Shown here: positions 43,465 to 50,956 of the stretch, in pieces
Position numbering within the stretch: position 1 is the stretch's first letter
Layout of the letters: every line of letters starts with the position of its first letter
NCBI GenBank assembly: GCA_024637155.1
Contig: JAGXFR010000041.1
Location: 62,001-126,000 of the forward strand
Direction: 5' to 3'
DNA from: Burkholderiaceae bacterium
GTDB lineage: Bacteria; Pseudomonadota; Gammaproteobacteria; Burkholderiales; Burkholderiaceae_E
Length of the DNA: 64,000 bases
Translations under genes and position numbers: made by a program
Notes under the pieces: model-generated
What the model was told of the DNA's origin: nothing
The model's input: the letters and a program-made list of their open reading frames with translations, nothing else
The model's database searches: none

Positions 43465-44018
43465 GCCGCCACTCCCTGCAGTTGCGCCGCGACGATGTGC
43501 CAGCCCGCCTCGCAGGCCGCCACGTTCTCGTCGTGCTTCTTCGGCGCCTCCTGGGCGAGCACGCGCGTGAGCACTTCGAGCGGCGGCGCCTCGAGTGCCC
43601 GCGCGAAGGCGCCGAGCAAGGCCGAATTGACGATGCGCCCGAGGCCCTGGTCGCGCGAGATCGCCAGCCCGTCGATCGGAATCACGCGATGGCCCGGCAA
43701 CTGCTGCGCGTACTGCGCCGCCGTACGCGAGGAGTTGACCACGATCAGGGTCTTCTCGTGGGCGCACGCAAGCAGCCTGCCCTCGAGCAGGCTCGCGTCG
43801 AAACACAGGATCGCGTCGGCACGCTCGATGTCGCAGCGCAGACGCACCGGACGGTCGTCGACCCGAATGAACGAACTCACCGGCGTGCCGCGCCGCGCGC
43901 CGCCGTAGCTCGCAAAGCTCTGCACCTGGCGGCCCTGCGCGAAAAAGGCCATGGCCAGCAGGTTGCCCGCAGTCTGGGCGCCCTGGCCGCCACGGCCCTG
44001 GATGATGATCTCAAGCAA
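43461..44018 (-). CDS. 2-oxoacid:acceptor oxidoreductase gamma subunit
   Basis: A 185-residue PorG/PadE-like subunit: LLEIIIQGRGGQGAQTAGNLLA at the very start, then SYGGARRGTPVSSFIRVDD. The start is a TTG at 44018, seven bases after GGAGGAG, which gives the normal short N-terminus before the conserved IIIQGRGGQG; longer ATG starts add 44 arginine-rich residues. It is the first gene of the operon; TATAGT on the minus strand near 44158 could be its -10. Confidence 0.82.
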   Translation of the reverse strand: MLEIIIQGRGGQGAQTAGNLLAMAFFAQGRQVQSFASYGGARRGTPVSSFIRVDDRPVRLRCDIERADAILCFDASLLEGRLLACAHEKTLIVVNSSRTAAQYAQQLPGHRVIPIDGLAISRDQGLGRIVNSALLGAFARALEAPPLEVLTRVLAQEAPKKHDENVAACEAGWHIVAAQLQGVAA

Positions 44019-44212
44019 GATTCGTCTCCTCCGGGATTCGCCGCCGTACACGCCGACGCGCGAAACCTCGACATCACGCCCGCCTCGTCGGGCAGGTCGG
44101 TTCCTTTCGTAGCGTCCCGCGCGCCACTCGCTCGGGCGACACGCCATCACCCCCGACTATAACCCCAGGCCGCGCCGTACCCCGGAAAACCCGACTGCGT
44201 CAGCTCCCCTCG

Positions 44213-45793
44213 TCAGCGCCGGCAACGGCGCTCCGGGAAATACCGATCGCAGAAGTAGCACGGTCCTTGCGGCAGCCACGCGGGCACCTGGTAGTAGCGC
44301 CGGCGCACCTCCTCGAGCACCGCGTCGCGATAGGCCTCGTAGCGCAGGCCGTGCCCCTCGACGAAATCGAAGCGCGCTCCGCGCACCGTCACGCTCCGAA
44401 CCGTGACGCTCGCGAAGTACGGCTCGTACTCGCCGGGGTCGAAGGCGTCCTTGCGCACGATCACCACGTCGCGGCCGGCCAGTTCCCGGAAGTCGGTCAG
44501 GATGTCGTCGTGGCGCGCGTGGCTCGACGCGGGTCCGAACACGATCACCCGCCGACCGAGTGAATAGGACATCGTGACCGCCGCCGAGTACCCGTTCGAC
44601 GCGATCGTGACCTCGGTGCCGTAGCGGCCGAGCTCGGACGCGAGTTCGTCTCCGTGCATCGTCAGCACCAGACCGGGGTAGCTGCGCCACGCGCGAAAGG
44701 TCTCGGTGGGGAGCGCGAGCAGCGTCGCAAACAGCAGGTAGTGCGCAAGCGCGAACCATGCCAGGAAGCGCAGCGCGCGCGCGATGCGCAGGTCAAAGCC
44801 GCCGCCGCGCAGCGCGAACCACAGCATCGCGGGCACGACGAAGCTCGCCAGCCAGTGCAGCCCGATCGTCTTGCCCAGCGAGAGCAGCGCGAAGATCGCG
44901 AACGGGACGCCAAAGAGCCAGGCGAAGACCCCGGGGGTCGCGGCGCCGGGGGCGGCGCTCGGCGCCTTCACGCCACTCGCCGCCGTGCCCCGCATCCGTT
45001 CCCACGCGGCGCGCCCCATTTCGCGGAGCACCGGCGGCGAGACCACGTAGCCGAGCACGAGTGCGTAGAGCAGCGGCGTGCGCCACGACCACCCGGCTGT
45101 GCCGTGGCGGTTCACCAGGTTGAACATCACGTTGGGCCAGCAGTTCTGCCAGTTCCAGACGATCTGGAAGGCGGCCGAGGGCACCGTGCCTGCAATCACC
45201 CAGGCCAGTCCGCCCAGCTTGCGCGGCGTCGGGCGCCACAGCGCGTGCGCGGCGATCCCGAGCGCGAGCATTCCAGCGAAGTACTTCGAGAGCAGCGCCA
45301 GACCCAGCAGCAACCCGGTCGCGAGGAAATCCGTCGCCGCACCGGTGCGCAGCGCGCGTGCGTACATCAGCACCGTGAACCCGGCGAAGAGCATCAGCGG
45401 GATGTCGGTGGTGATCAGGACGTTCCAGGCATTGAGCGGCGCAAGCAGCACCAGCGTACCGGCGGCCCAGGCCAGGCGCTCGTCTCTCCCGCGCAGCGTC
45501 GCAACCACGGCACCGGCCAGCACCACCGGCACGAGCAGCGCGGGGGAGCGCAGCACGACGAGTTGCGGCGAGATGGCGTTCAGCGCCGCGAGCCACCAGC
45601 CGACCATCGGGGGATGGTCGTAGAAGCCCCAGTCAGGGTGCTGCCCCCAGGCGAGGAAGTAGGCCTCGTCGCCGGTGATGGGCAGCTGCGCGGCCAGCAC
45701 GAGACGCACGAAGAAACTCACCGCGAGGACGAAAAGGAAGGACTGGCGCGCCAGGGCGGCGGACGCGAAGCGCTTTAGGGTGAACTCGAGCAT
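44213..45793 (-). CDS. ArnT/GT39-like membrane glycosyltransferase
   Basis: A 526-residue inner-membrane protein with about ten to twelve helices. The first periplasmic loop has the GT39/GT83 acidic motif ITGDEAYFLAWGQ and DWGFYDHPPMVGW, and a second is WNVLITTDIPLMLF. Such enzymes transfer sugars from a polyprenyl-phosphate carrier to lipid A or other envelope acceptors. A soluble C-terminal domain of about 150 residues follows the last helix. Its ATG lies only 25 bp after an intrinsic terminator on the same strand, so expression may depend on read-through. Confidence 0.85.
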   Translation of the reverse strand: MLEFTLKRFASAALARQSFLFVLAVSFFVRLVLAAQLPITGDEAYFLAWGQHPDWGFYDHPPMVGWWLAALNAISPQLVVLRSPALLVPVVLAGAVVATLRGRDERLAWAAGTLVLLAPLNAWNVLITTDIPLMLFAGFTVLMYARALRTGAATDFLATGLLLGLALLSKYFAGMLALGIAAHALWRPTPRKLGGLAWVIAGTVPSAAFQIVWNWQNCWPNVMFNLVNRHGTAGWSWRTPLLYALVLGYVVSPPVLREMGRAAWERMRGTAASGVKAPSAAPGAATPGVFAWLFGVPFAIFALLSLGKTIGLHWLASFVVPAMLWFALRGGGFDLRIARALRFLAWFALAHYLLFATLLALPTETFRAWRSYPGLVLTMHGDELASELGRYGTEVTIASNGYSAAVTMSYSLGRRVIVFGPASSHARHDDILTDFRELAGRDVVIVRKDAFDPGEYEPYFASVTVRSVTVRGARFDFVEGHGLRYEAYRDAVLEEVRRRYYQVPAWLPQGPCYFCDRYFPERRCRR

Positions 45794-45817
45794 GCCGGCG
45801 AATTATCGGTGGAGCAC

Positions 45818-45846
45818 GAAAAAAAGGCGCACATTTCTGTGCGCCT
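45818..45846 (-). terminator. intrinsic terminator 25 bp before the GT39 start
   Basis: AGGCGCACA (45825-45833) pairs with TGTGCGCCT (45838-45846) around a four-base loop; the minus strand then reads seven T. Confidence 0.85.
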
Positions 45847-45922
45847 CGAATGACAGCTTGGCTGCCGCTCCTCCTCCTCCAAGATCCTGAACCCGTTGCG
45901 GTCCGCACCACAAACGGGAACA
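45818..45922 (-). ncRNA. candidate sRNA or attenuating leader upstream of the GT39 gene
   Basis: A promoter-to-terminator unit of about 105 nt. Reading the minus strand: a hairpin CCCGTT/AACGGG (45918-45892); a second hairpin CTTGG/CCAAG (45883-45857) whose loop side carries four consecutive GGA triplets; then a 9-bp terminator stem (45846-45825) and seven T. No plausible reading frame is inside. It is either a free small RNA (GGA loops are the CsrA/RsmA-binding type) or the leader of the glycosyltransferase gene starting at 45793. Not recognised as a known family. Confidence 0.5.
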
Positions 45923-45928
45923 GGGCGA

Positions 45929-45958
45929 ATCCTAAACAATGAAACGGCCCGCGTCCAA
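45929..45958 (-). promoter_or_regulatory. promoter of the candidate sRNA/leader
   Basis: TTGGAC (45958-45953) and TAGGAT (45934-45929) are separated by 18 bases on the minus strand, 59 bp beyond the lptG stop. Confidence 0.5.
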
Positions 45959-46016
45959 TGCTTTCTCCATGCTGGCACTAAGGATTTACCCGTAGGCACC
46001 TGAACCGAGTCGCGGG

Positions 46017-47150
46017 TCACCGCACGCGCCCTACCCAGGCAAGCATGCCCATCGCGACCGCGAACGCGACTGCGCTCGGGATGCTCACGGCCAGCCACGG
46101 CGGCCAGGTGTTCAGCAGACCGAGATGGGTGAACAGCCCATTGAGGAAGTGGAACGCGACCCCCAGCATGATGCCGCCGAAGACCTTGAGGCCGACCGCG
46201 CCGGCCCGGCTCTGCATGTATGCCGACGGGAGAGCCAGTGCCATCATCACGATGACCGCGAAGGGATAGATCAGTTTTTTCCACATCGCGATCTCGTAGC
46301 GACCGGTGTCCTGGCGGTTCTCGCGCAGATGCCGGACATAGCTGACCAGATTCCAGCCCGACATGCGCTCGGGCGCAACCATCAGCACGCTCAGCAGCTG
46401 CGGCGTGAGTTCCGAGCGCCAGACCCTTTCGTCAAGCTGGGTCCGCTCCACGGCGACCGCCGGCAGGTCCGCGGCGCCCGCCACCGGACTCACCCGGATC
46501 TGCGTGACATCGGAGAGCATCCAGGAACCCGGCGAAATCAAGCGGCCGCTCGCCGCCTCGAGGATCTCGGTGAGGTGCAAGGCACTGTCGAACTCGAACA
46601 CGCGCACCCCGCGCAGCGTCACGTCGGGCGCGAGTTCGGCGATGTTGACGAAGCGTTGCCGGTCGCCGCCGCCATCGGTCCCGCGCAGCGTGTCCTTGAT
46701 CCAGAGGCCGGAGCGGAACTGGCCCGACACGGAGCCCCCGAGGGCCGACATGCGCACCTGCTGCGCCATGCGCTCGGCTGGCGCGGTAAGCAGTTCCCCG
46801 ATCAGGAGCGTGCCCAGCGCGAACAGGATTCCCACGCGAAAGATCGCCCACAGCGCCCGCTGCGTCCCGAGTCCGGCGGCCCGCATCGCGGTGAACTCGG
46901 AGTGCGACGCAAGTTGCGCCAGTGCGTAGATGGTGCCGATGAGTGCCGCGATCGGCATCAGCTCGTAGATGTGACCCGGCAGGCTGAGCAGCACGAAGGC
47001 GAACGCGTGCTGCAGACCGTAGCCGGAGCGACCCACGTCGCCGAGTTCGTTGATGAAGTCGAAGAAGGCGAAGAGCGCCAGGAATCCGGCGAGCACGAAC
47101 AGCACCGCGCCCGTGATCTCGCGTGCCAGGTAGCGCTGCAATACGCGCAT
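46017..47150 (-). CDS. lptG: LPS export ABC transporter permease LptG
   Basis: A 377-residue inner-membrane permease with an N-terminal pair and C-terminal four helices flanking a periplasmic beta-jellyroll, the LptF/G architecture. N-terminal RYLAREITGAVLFVLAGFLALFAFFDFINEL and C-terminal MQSRAGAVGLKVFGGIMLGV are typical. With LptF and LptB it extracts lipopolysaccharide from the inner membrane. Start overlaps the lptF stop by one base (TGATG). Confidence 0.93.
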   Translation of the reverse strand: MRVLQRYLAREITGAVLFVLAGFLALFAFFDFINELGDVGRSGYGLQHAFAFVLLSLPGHIYELMPIAALIGTIYALAQLASHSEFTAMRAAGLGTQRALWAIFRVGILFALGTLLIGELLTAPAERMAQQVRMSALGGSVSGQFRSGLWIKDTLRGTDGGGDRQRFVNIAELAPDVTLRGVRVFEFDSALHLTEILEAASGRLISPGSWMLSDVTQIRVSPVAGAADLPAVAVERTQLDERVWRSELTPQLLSVLMVAPERMSGWNLVSYVRHLRENRQDTGRYEIAMWKKLIYPFAVIVMMALALPSAYMQSRAGAVGLKVFGGIMLGVAFHFLNGLFTHLGLLNTWPPWLAVSIPSAVAFAVAMGMLAWVGRVR

Positions 47151-48235
47151 CAGCGCGCCCTCCGGCGCAGGCGCACACGCGGCGGCGTCACGCGCGCGAC
47201 GAAGAAGATCGCCACGACCAGCGCGAGGAGTGCGTGCACCATCCATACCGCGACGCCAAAGCCCACCCGTTCCTGCGCCACCCAGGCCTGCGCGATCGAA
47301 GTCAGGTTGTTGTAGGTGACGTAGATCAGCAGCGCCATCACGAGGTTGATCGATCGGCCCACCCGCGGATTCACGGACGACAGCGGGATCGCCAGCAGCG
47401 CCAGCAGCACAGCGGAAATCGGCATGCTGACGCGCCAGAGGAGTTCGCCGCGGTTGCGCGGCGTCGGGTCCGAGATCAACTCGGCGGTCGGCTTGATCTT
47501 GCTCGACGTGTCGCCGCGCGCCGCCGGCCGCGGGTCGAGGCGCAAGCCGTAACGCGCGAACTCCATCACCCGCAGTTCGGACGTGGCGAGATTCCCGTCG
47601 TAGCGCCGGCCAGCCTCGAGGATGAGGAAACGGTCTCCGTTCGCCTCGGTTTCGATTTGCCCGGCGCGCGAAACGACGACCAGCCGCTGGTCGCCCTTGG
47701 TCTGGGTGACGAAGACGTTGCGCACCTCGGTCTGGGTGTTGTCCAGGGTCTCGATGAAGAAGATGCGGTTCGCGCTCCCGGATTCGCGAAACTGACCCTG
47801 TGCCACCCGGGACACGTCCTCGCGCTGCTCGAAGCGCTGCTTGTGCTCGCTGCTTTGCCGATTCGCCCAGGGCGCGGCCACGAAGGCGATCGCGGCGATG
47901 AGCACGACAAAGGGGGCTGCGAACCCGAGCACCGGCCCGATCCAGTTGTACAGGCTGCGCCCGCTCGAGGCCCAGATCACCATCTCCGAGTCGCGGTAGG
48001 CGCGCGTGAACGCCATCAGCGTGGAAACGTAGAGCGTGAGCACCAGGAGCACCGGAAGAATGTCGATCGAGGCGAACGCGATCAGCGGCAGAACGCTGTC
48101 GGTGTCGACCTTGCCGCTCGACGCCCGGCCCAGGATGCGGATCAGCGTGGTGGTCACCATGATGGTGAACAGGGTCGAGAAGACCACTCCCGCCAGGGTG
48201 GCGAGCTCGCGACGAAGCGCTTTGCGAAAGAGCAT
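47150..48235 (-). CDS. lptF: LPS export ABC transporter permease LptF
   Basis: A 361-residue paralogue of LptG: FRKALRRELATLAGVVFSTLFTIMVTTTLIRILG at the N-terminus and LLWRVSMPISAVLLALLAIPLSSVNPRVGRS in the C-terminal membrane part, with a periplasmic domain of about 150 residues between. ATG 48235 is the only sensible start. It is divergent from pepA, a neighbourhood kept in beta- and gammaproteobacteria. Confidence 0.93.
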   Translation of the reverse strand: MLFRKALRRELATLAGVVFSTLFTIMVTTTLIRILGRASSGKVDTDSVLPLIAFASIDILPVLLVLTLYVSTLMAFTRAYRDSEMVIWASSGRSLYNWIGPVLGFAAPFVVLIAAIAFVAAPWANRQSSEHKQRFEQREDVSRVAQGQFRESGSANRIFFIETLDNTQTEVRNVFVTQTKGDQRLVVVSRAGQIETEANGDRFLILEAGRRYDGNLATSELRVMEFARYGLRLDPRPAARGDTSSKIKPTAELISDPTPRNRGELLWRVSMPISAVLLALLAIPLSSVNPRVGRSINLVMALLIYVTYNNLTSIAQAWVAQERVGFGVAVWMVHALLALVVAIFFVARVTPPRVRLRRRAR

Positions 48236-48264
48236 GCCTGGGCTTGGGGTCGCGATCCGATCGC

Positions 48265-48270
48265 TATAAT
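48265..48270 (+). promoter_or_regulatory. -10 element of the pepA promoter
   Basis: A consensus TATAAT about 100 bp before pepA, with a weak CTTGGG 16 bases upstream of it. Confidence 0.5.
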
Positions 48271-48367
48271 GTGCGGTTCGTCGGGTCGGGCGATCTCCCG
48301 CTCCGGCGTGCCGTGGCGCCTGCCGCCATGGCCCCGTTGACTTCGAGGGATGACCCGAGGAAACCCG

Positions 48368-49852
48368 ATGCAATTTAGCACAAAGGCTTTGTCGATCGAG
48401 AAGGTGCGCACCGGCTGTGTGATCGTTCCGGTGCTCGCCGGCCGAGAATTCACTGCCGGCGGCGCGCTCCTCGACACCGCGCACGGCGGAGCGCTGAAGG
48501 CGGCGCTGAAAAGCGGGGACCTCGAGGAAAAGGCGGGTGCGACGCTGCTGGTGCGCACCGACAAGCCGGCGAAGCGCGCGCTGCTGGTCTCGCTGGGCGA
48601 GCGGCGCGAAGTCAGCGAGAAGTCGTTTCGCGACGCCGTCGCGGGGGCGATCCAGGCCGCCGGGGCGCTCGCTTCGGACGACGCCGTGTCGCTGCTCGGC
48701 GAAGTCGCGGTCGCGGGTCGCGACGAGTCCTGGACGCTCGCCACCCAGGTGCTCGTCGGTCGCGCCCAGGCCTATCGCTTCGAGCGTCTGAAGTCCAAAC
48801 CCAGCGAACGCGCGCTGCGGCCCACGCGGGTTGTGCTGTGCGTAGCCAAGGCCCACACCACACGCAGCCACACGACGGTGCAGCGCGCGGTCGCGATCGC
48901 CAACGGCGTCGACCTGGCTCGCGATCTGGGCAACCTTCCGGGCAACGTGTGCACGCCCACCTACCTCGCGCACAGCGCGGGCGAACTGGCGACGGAGTTC
49001 AACCTTCGTCTGCAGGTTCTCGAGGAAAAGCAGATGGCGGCGCTGCGCATGGGCGCCCTGCTGTCGGTCTCCAAAGGATCCGAACAGCCGCCCAAGCTGA
49101 TCGTGCTGCACTATCAGGGCGCGGCCGCGGGCAAGGCGCCGGTGGTTCTCGCGGGCAAGGGGGTCACCTTCGACAGCGGCGGCATCTCGATCAAGCCGGC
49201 TGCCGAAATGGACGAGATGAAGTTCGACATGTGTGGCGCGGCGTCGGTGCTCGGCACCATCCGGGCGATTGCCGAGATGAAGCTCAAGATCAACGTGATC
49301 GGGCTGATTCCCACCTGCGAGAACCTGCCCAGCGGACGTGCGAGCAAGCCCGGCGACATCGTGACGACCATGTCGGGACAGACCGTCGAGATCCTGAACA
49401 CCGACGCCGAGGGGCGGCTGATCCTGTGCGACGCGCTCACCTACGCGGAGCGCTTCAAACCGGCAGCGGTGATCGACATCGCGACGCTCACCGGCGCCTG
49501 CGTGATCGCACTGGGCCACCACCGCTCGGGGCTCTTCAGCCCGAACGACGCGCTGGCCACCGAACTGCTCGAAGCCGGCCGCGAGAGCGCCGACCCGTGC
49601 TGGCGGATGCCGCTCGACGATCCCTACCAGGAGCAGATCAAGTCGCCCTTCGCGGACATGGCCAACGTGGGCGGGCGCGCCGGCGGCGCGGTGACCGCGG
49701 CCTGCTTCCTCCAGCGCTTCACCAAGGCATACGACTGGGCGCACCTGGACATCGCGGGCACCGCCTGGAAATCGGGCAAGGACAAGGGCGCGACGGGTCG
49801 ACCGGTGCCGCTGCTGGCTTCCTTCCTGATTTCCCGGGCCACCCGCGGCTGA
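48368..49852 (+). CDS. pepA: leucyl aminopeptidase PepA
   Basis: A 494-residue dimetal M17 aminopeptidase. The N-terminal macro-like domain precedes the catalytic domain, with LAGKGVTFDSGGISIKP, DMCGAASVLG and the signature NTDAEGRL around residues 340-347. PepA also binds DNA in some bacteria. ATG 48368 has GAGGAAA upstream. It leads a pepA-holC-hypothetical-valS operon. Confidence 0.95.
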   Translation: MQFSTKALSIEKVRTGCVIVPVLAGREFTAGGALLDTAHGGALKAALKSGDLEEKAGATLLVRTDKPAKRALLVSLGERREVSEKSFRDAVAGAIQAAGALASDDAVSLLGEVAVAGRDESWTLATQVLVGRAQAYRFERLKSKPSERALRPTRVVLCVAKAHTTRSHTTVQRAVAIANGVDLARDLGNLPGNVCTPTYLAHSAGELATEFNLRLQVLEEKQMAALRMGALLSVSKGSEQPPKLIVLHYQGAAAGKAPVVLAGKGVTFDSGGISIKPAAEMDEMKFDMCGAASVLGTIRAIAEMKLKINVIGLIPTCENLPSGRASKPGDIVTTMSGQTVEILNTDAEGRLILCDALTYAERFKPAAVIDIATLTGACVIALGHHRSGLFSPNDALATELLEAGRESADPCWRMPLDDPYQEQIKSPFADMANVGGRAGGAVTAACFLQRFTKAYDWAHLDIAGTAWKSGKDKGATGRPVPLLASFLISRATRG

Positions 49853-49871
49853 CCCGCGCCCCTGCCGAGCA

Positions 49872-50294
49872 ATGACCCAGGTCGACTTCCACTTCAACAC
49901 CCCCGACAAGCTCGCGTACGGCTGCCGGCTCCTGCGCAAGGTCTTCAACGGGGGTCTGGGTGCGGTGGTGGTCTGCGCCGACGCGGCGCAGCACGCGGAG
50001 TTCGATCGCCTGTTGTGGTCTTTTTCTGAGCTTGATTTCATCCCGCACGTCGACGCGCTCGACGCACTCGCCGCCGAGACACGGGTGCTCCTCACCGTCG
50101 CGACGCCCGACTCGGTGTGCCGTGACGTGCTGGTGAATCTCGGGCGCGCGGTGCCGGACGGGTTCAGCCGATTTGACCGGCTGGTCGAGTTGGTCGGGGC
50201 CGACGACGCGGATCGGGAGGCCGCGCGCGAGCGCTGGCGCTTCTATCGCGATCGCGGATACGAGATCCGCAATCACGACGTGGCGCGAGGTTGA
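49872..50294 (+). CDS. holC: DNA polymerase III chi subunit
   Basis: A 140-residue HolC protein: VDFHFNTPDKLAYGCRLLRKVF at the start, DRLLWSFSELDFIPHV, and the late RFYRDRGYEIRNHD. Chi links the clamp loader to single-strand binding protein. It starts 19 bp after pepA and lies before valS as in E. coli. Confidence 0.92.
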   Translation: MTQVDFHFNTPDKLAYGCRLLRKVFNGGLGAVVVCADAAQHAEFDRLLWSFSELDFIPHVDALDALAAETRVLLTVATPDSVCRDVLVNLGRAVPDGFSRFDRLVELVGADDADREAARERWRFYRDRGYEIRNHDVARG

Positions 50295-50298
50295 GGCG

Positions 50299-50928
50299 AT
50301 GAGCGATCAGGACCCGTTCCACAGCGCCTGGCGCGCCCTCTGGCCGCAGGCGCACCCGGAGAAGAGCGAGGCGGACGACGCGACGTCGGGGAACGACGCC
50401 ACGGGCGAAGACGTGCTGAAACGCACGCCACCACAGCGACCCGCGCCGATCCCGGCGACGCCGTGGGTCGCGCCGGAGCGGACCGCGCCGGTTGTCCCGG
50501 AAGCGCCGAGCGTCGTTGCGGCGGCGCCGCCGGATGCCGACGCCCCCGAGCCCGTCGCCCGGGCGCTCGACGAGACGATCCCGCTGCTCACCGAAGTGCT
50601 CGAACTGCCCCCGGAGCTCGACGACGGGCTGCCACGCACCCTCGACGAGGTCGACTGGAGCCGTCTCGCGCTGCAGGTGCGCGAGCAGGTGCTCGATGAC
50701 CTGCTGCGCCAGCCCGAACGCTTCCTGGACGAACCGCTGCGCGAGCGCGTGCAGCGCGTCGTCGAGCGCGGCACGAGGGCGCTCGCGATCGAGATCCGCG
50801 CCAGCGTCGAGGAGAGCGTGCGCGAGGCGATCGCGCTCGCCGTCGCCGAGGAACTCACGCGGGTCCAGGCCGAGATCCTGTATCGCGGCCACACCACCCG
50901 GGTTCCTGATCCGAACGACCCGACCTGA
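50299..50928 (+). CDS. hypothetical acidic, Pro/Ala-rich protein
   Basis: A 209-residue protein I do not recognise. The first 110 residues are low-complexity and proline-rich; the rest is a charged helical region ([32 protein letters not shown]) likely to form a coiled coil or bundle. GAGGCG precedes ATG 50299, 4 bp after holC. Position between holC and valS suggests co-expression only. Confidence 0.7.
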   Translation: MSDQDPFHSAWRALWPQAHPEKSEADDATSGNDATGEDVLKRTPPQRPAPIPATPWVAPERTAPVVPEAPSVVAAAPPDADAPEPVARALDETIPLLTEVLELPPELDDGLPRTLDEVDWSRLALQVREQVLDDLLRQPERFLDEPLRERVQRVVERGTRALAIEIRASVEESVREAIALAVAEELTRVQAEILYRGHTTRVPDPNDPT

Positions 50929-50956
50929 GCTGAATCTTTTTCGCAAAGGACTGCAG

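Noticed and set aside
45818-46016. 6S RNA identity for the structured region downstream of lptG
   Set aside because: The transcript is too short and has neither the long rod with central bubble nor the terminal pairing expected of 6S RNA.
48236-50095. Minus-strand frame extending upstream of lptF across pepA
   Set aside because: The extension is antisense to pepA and holC and adds about 620 low-complexity residues to LptF, whose normal start is ATG 48235.
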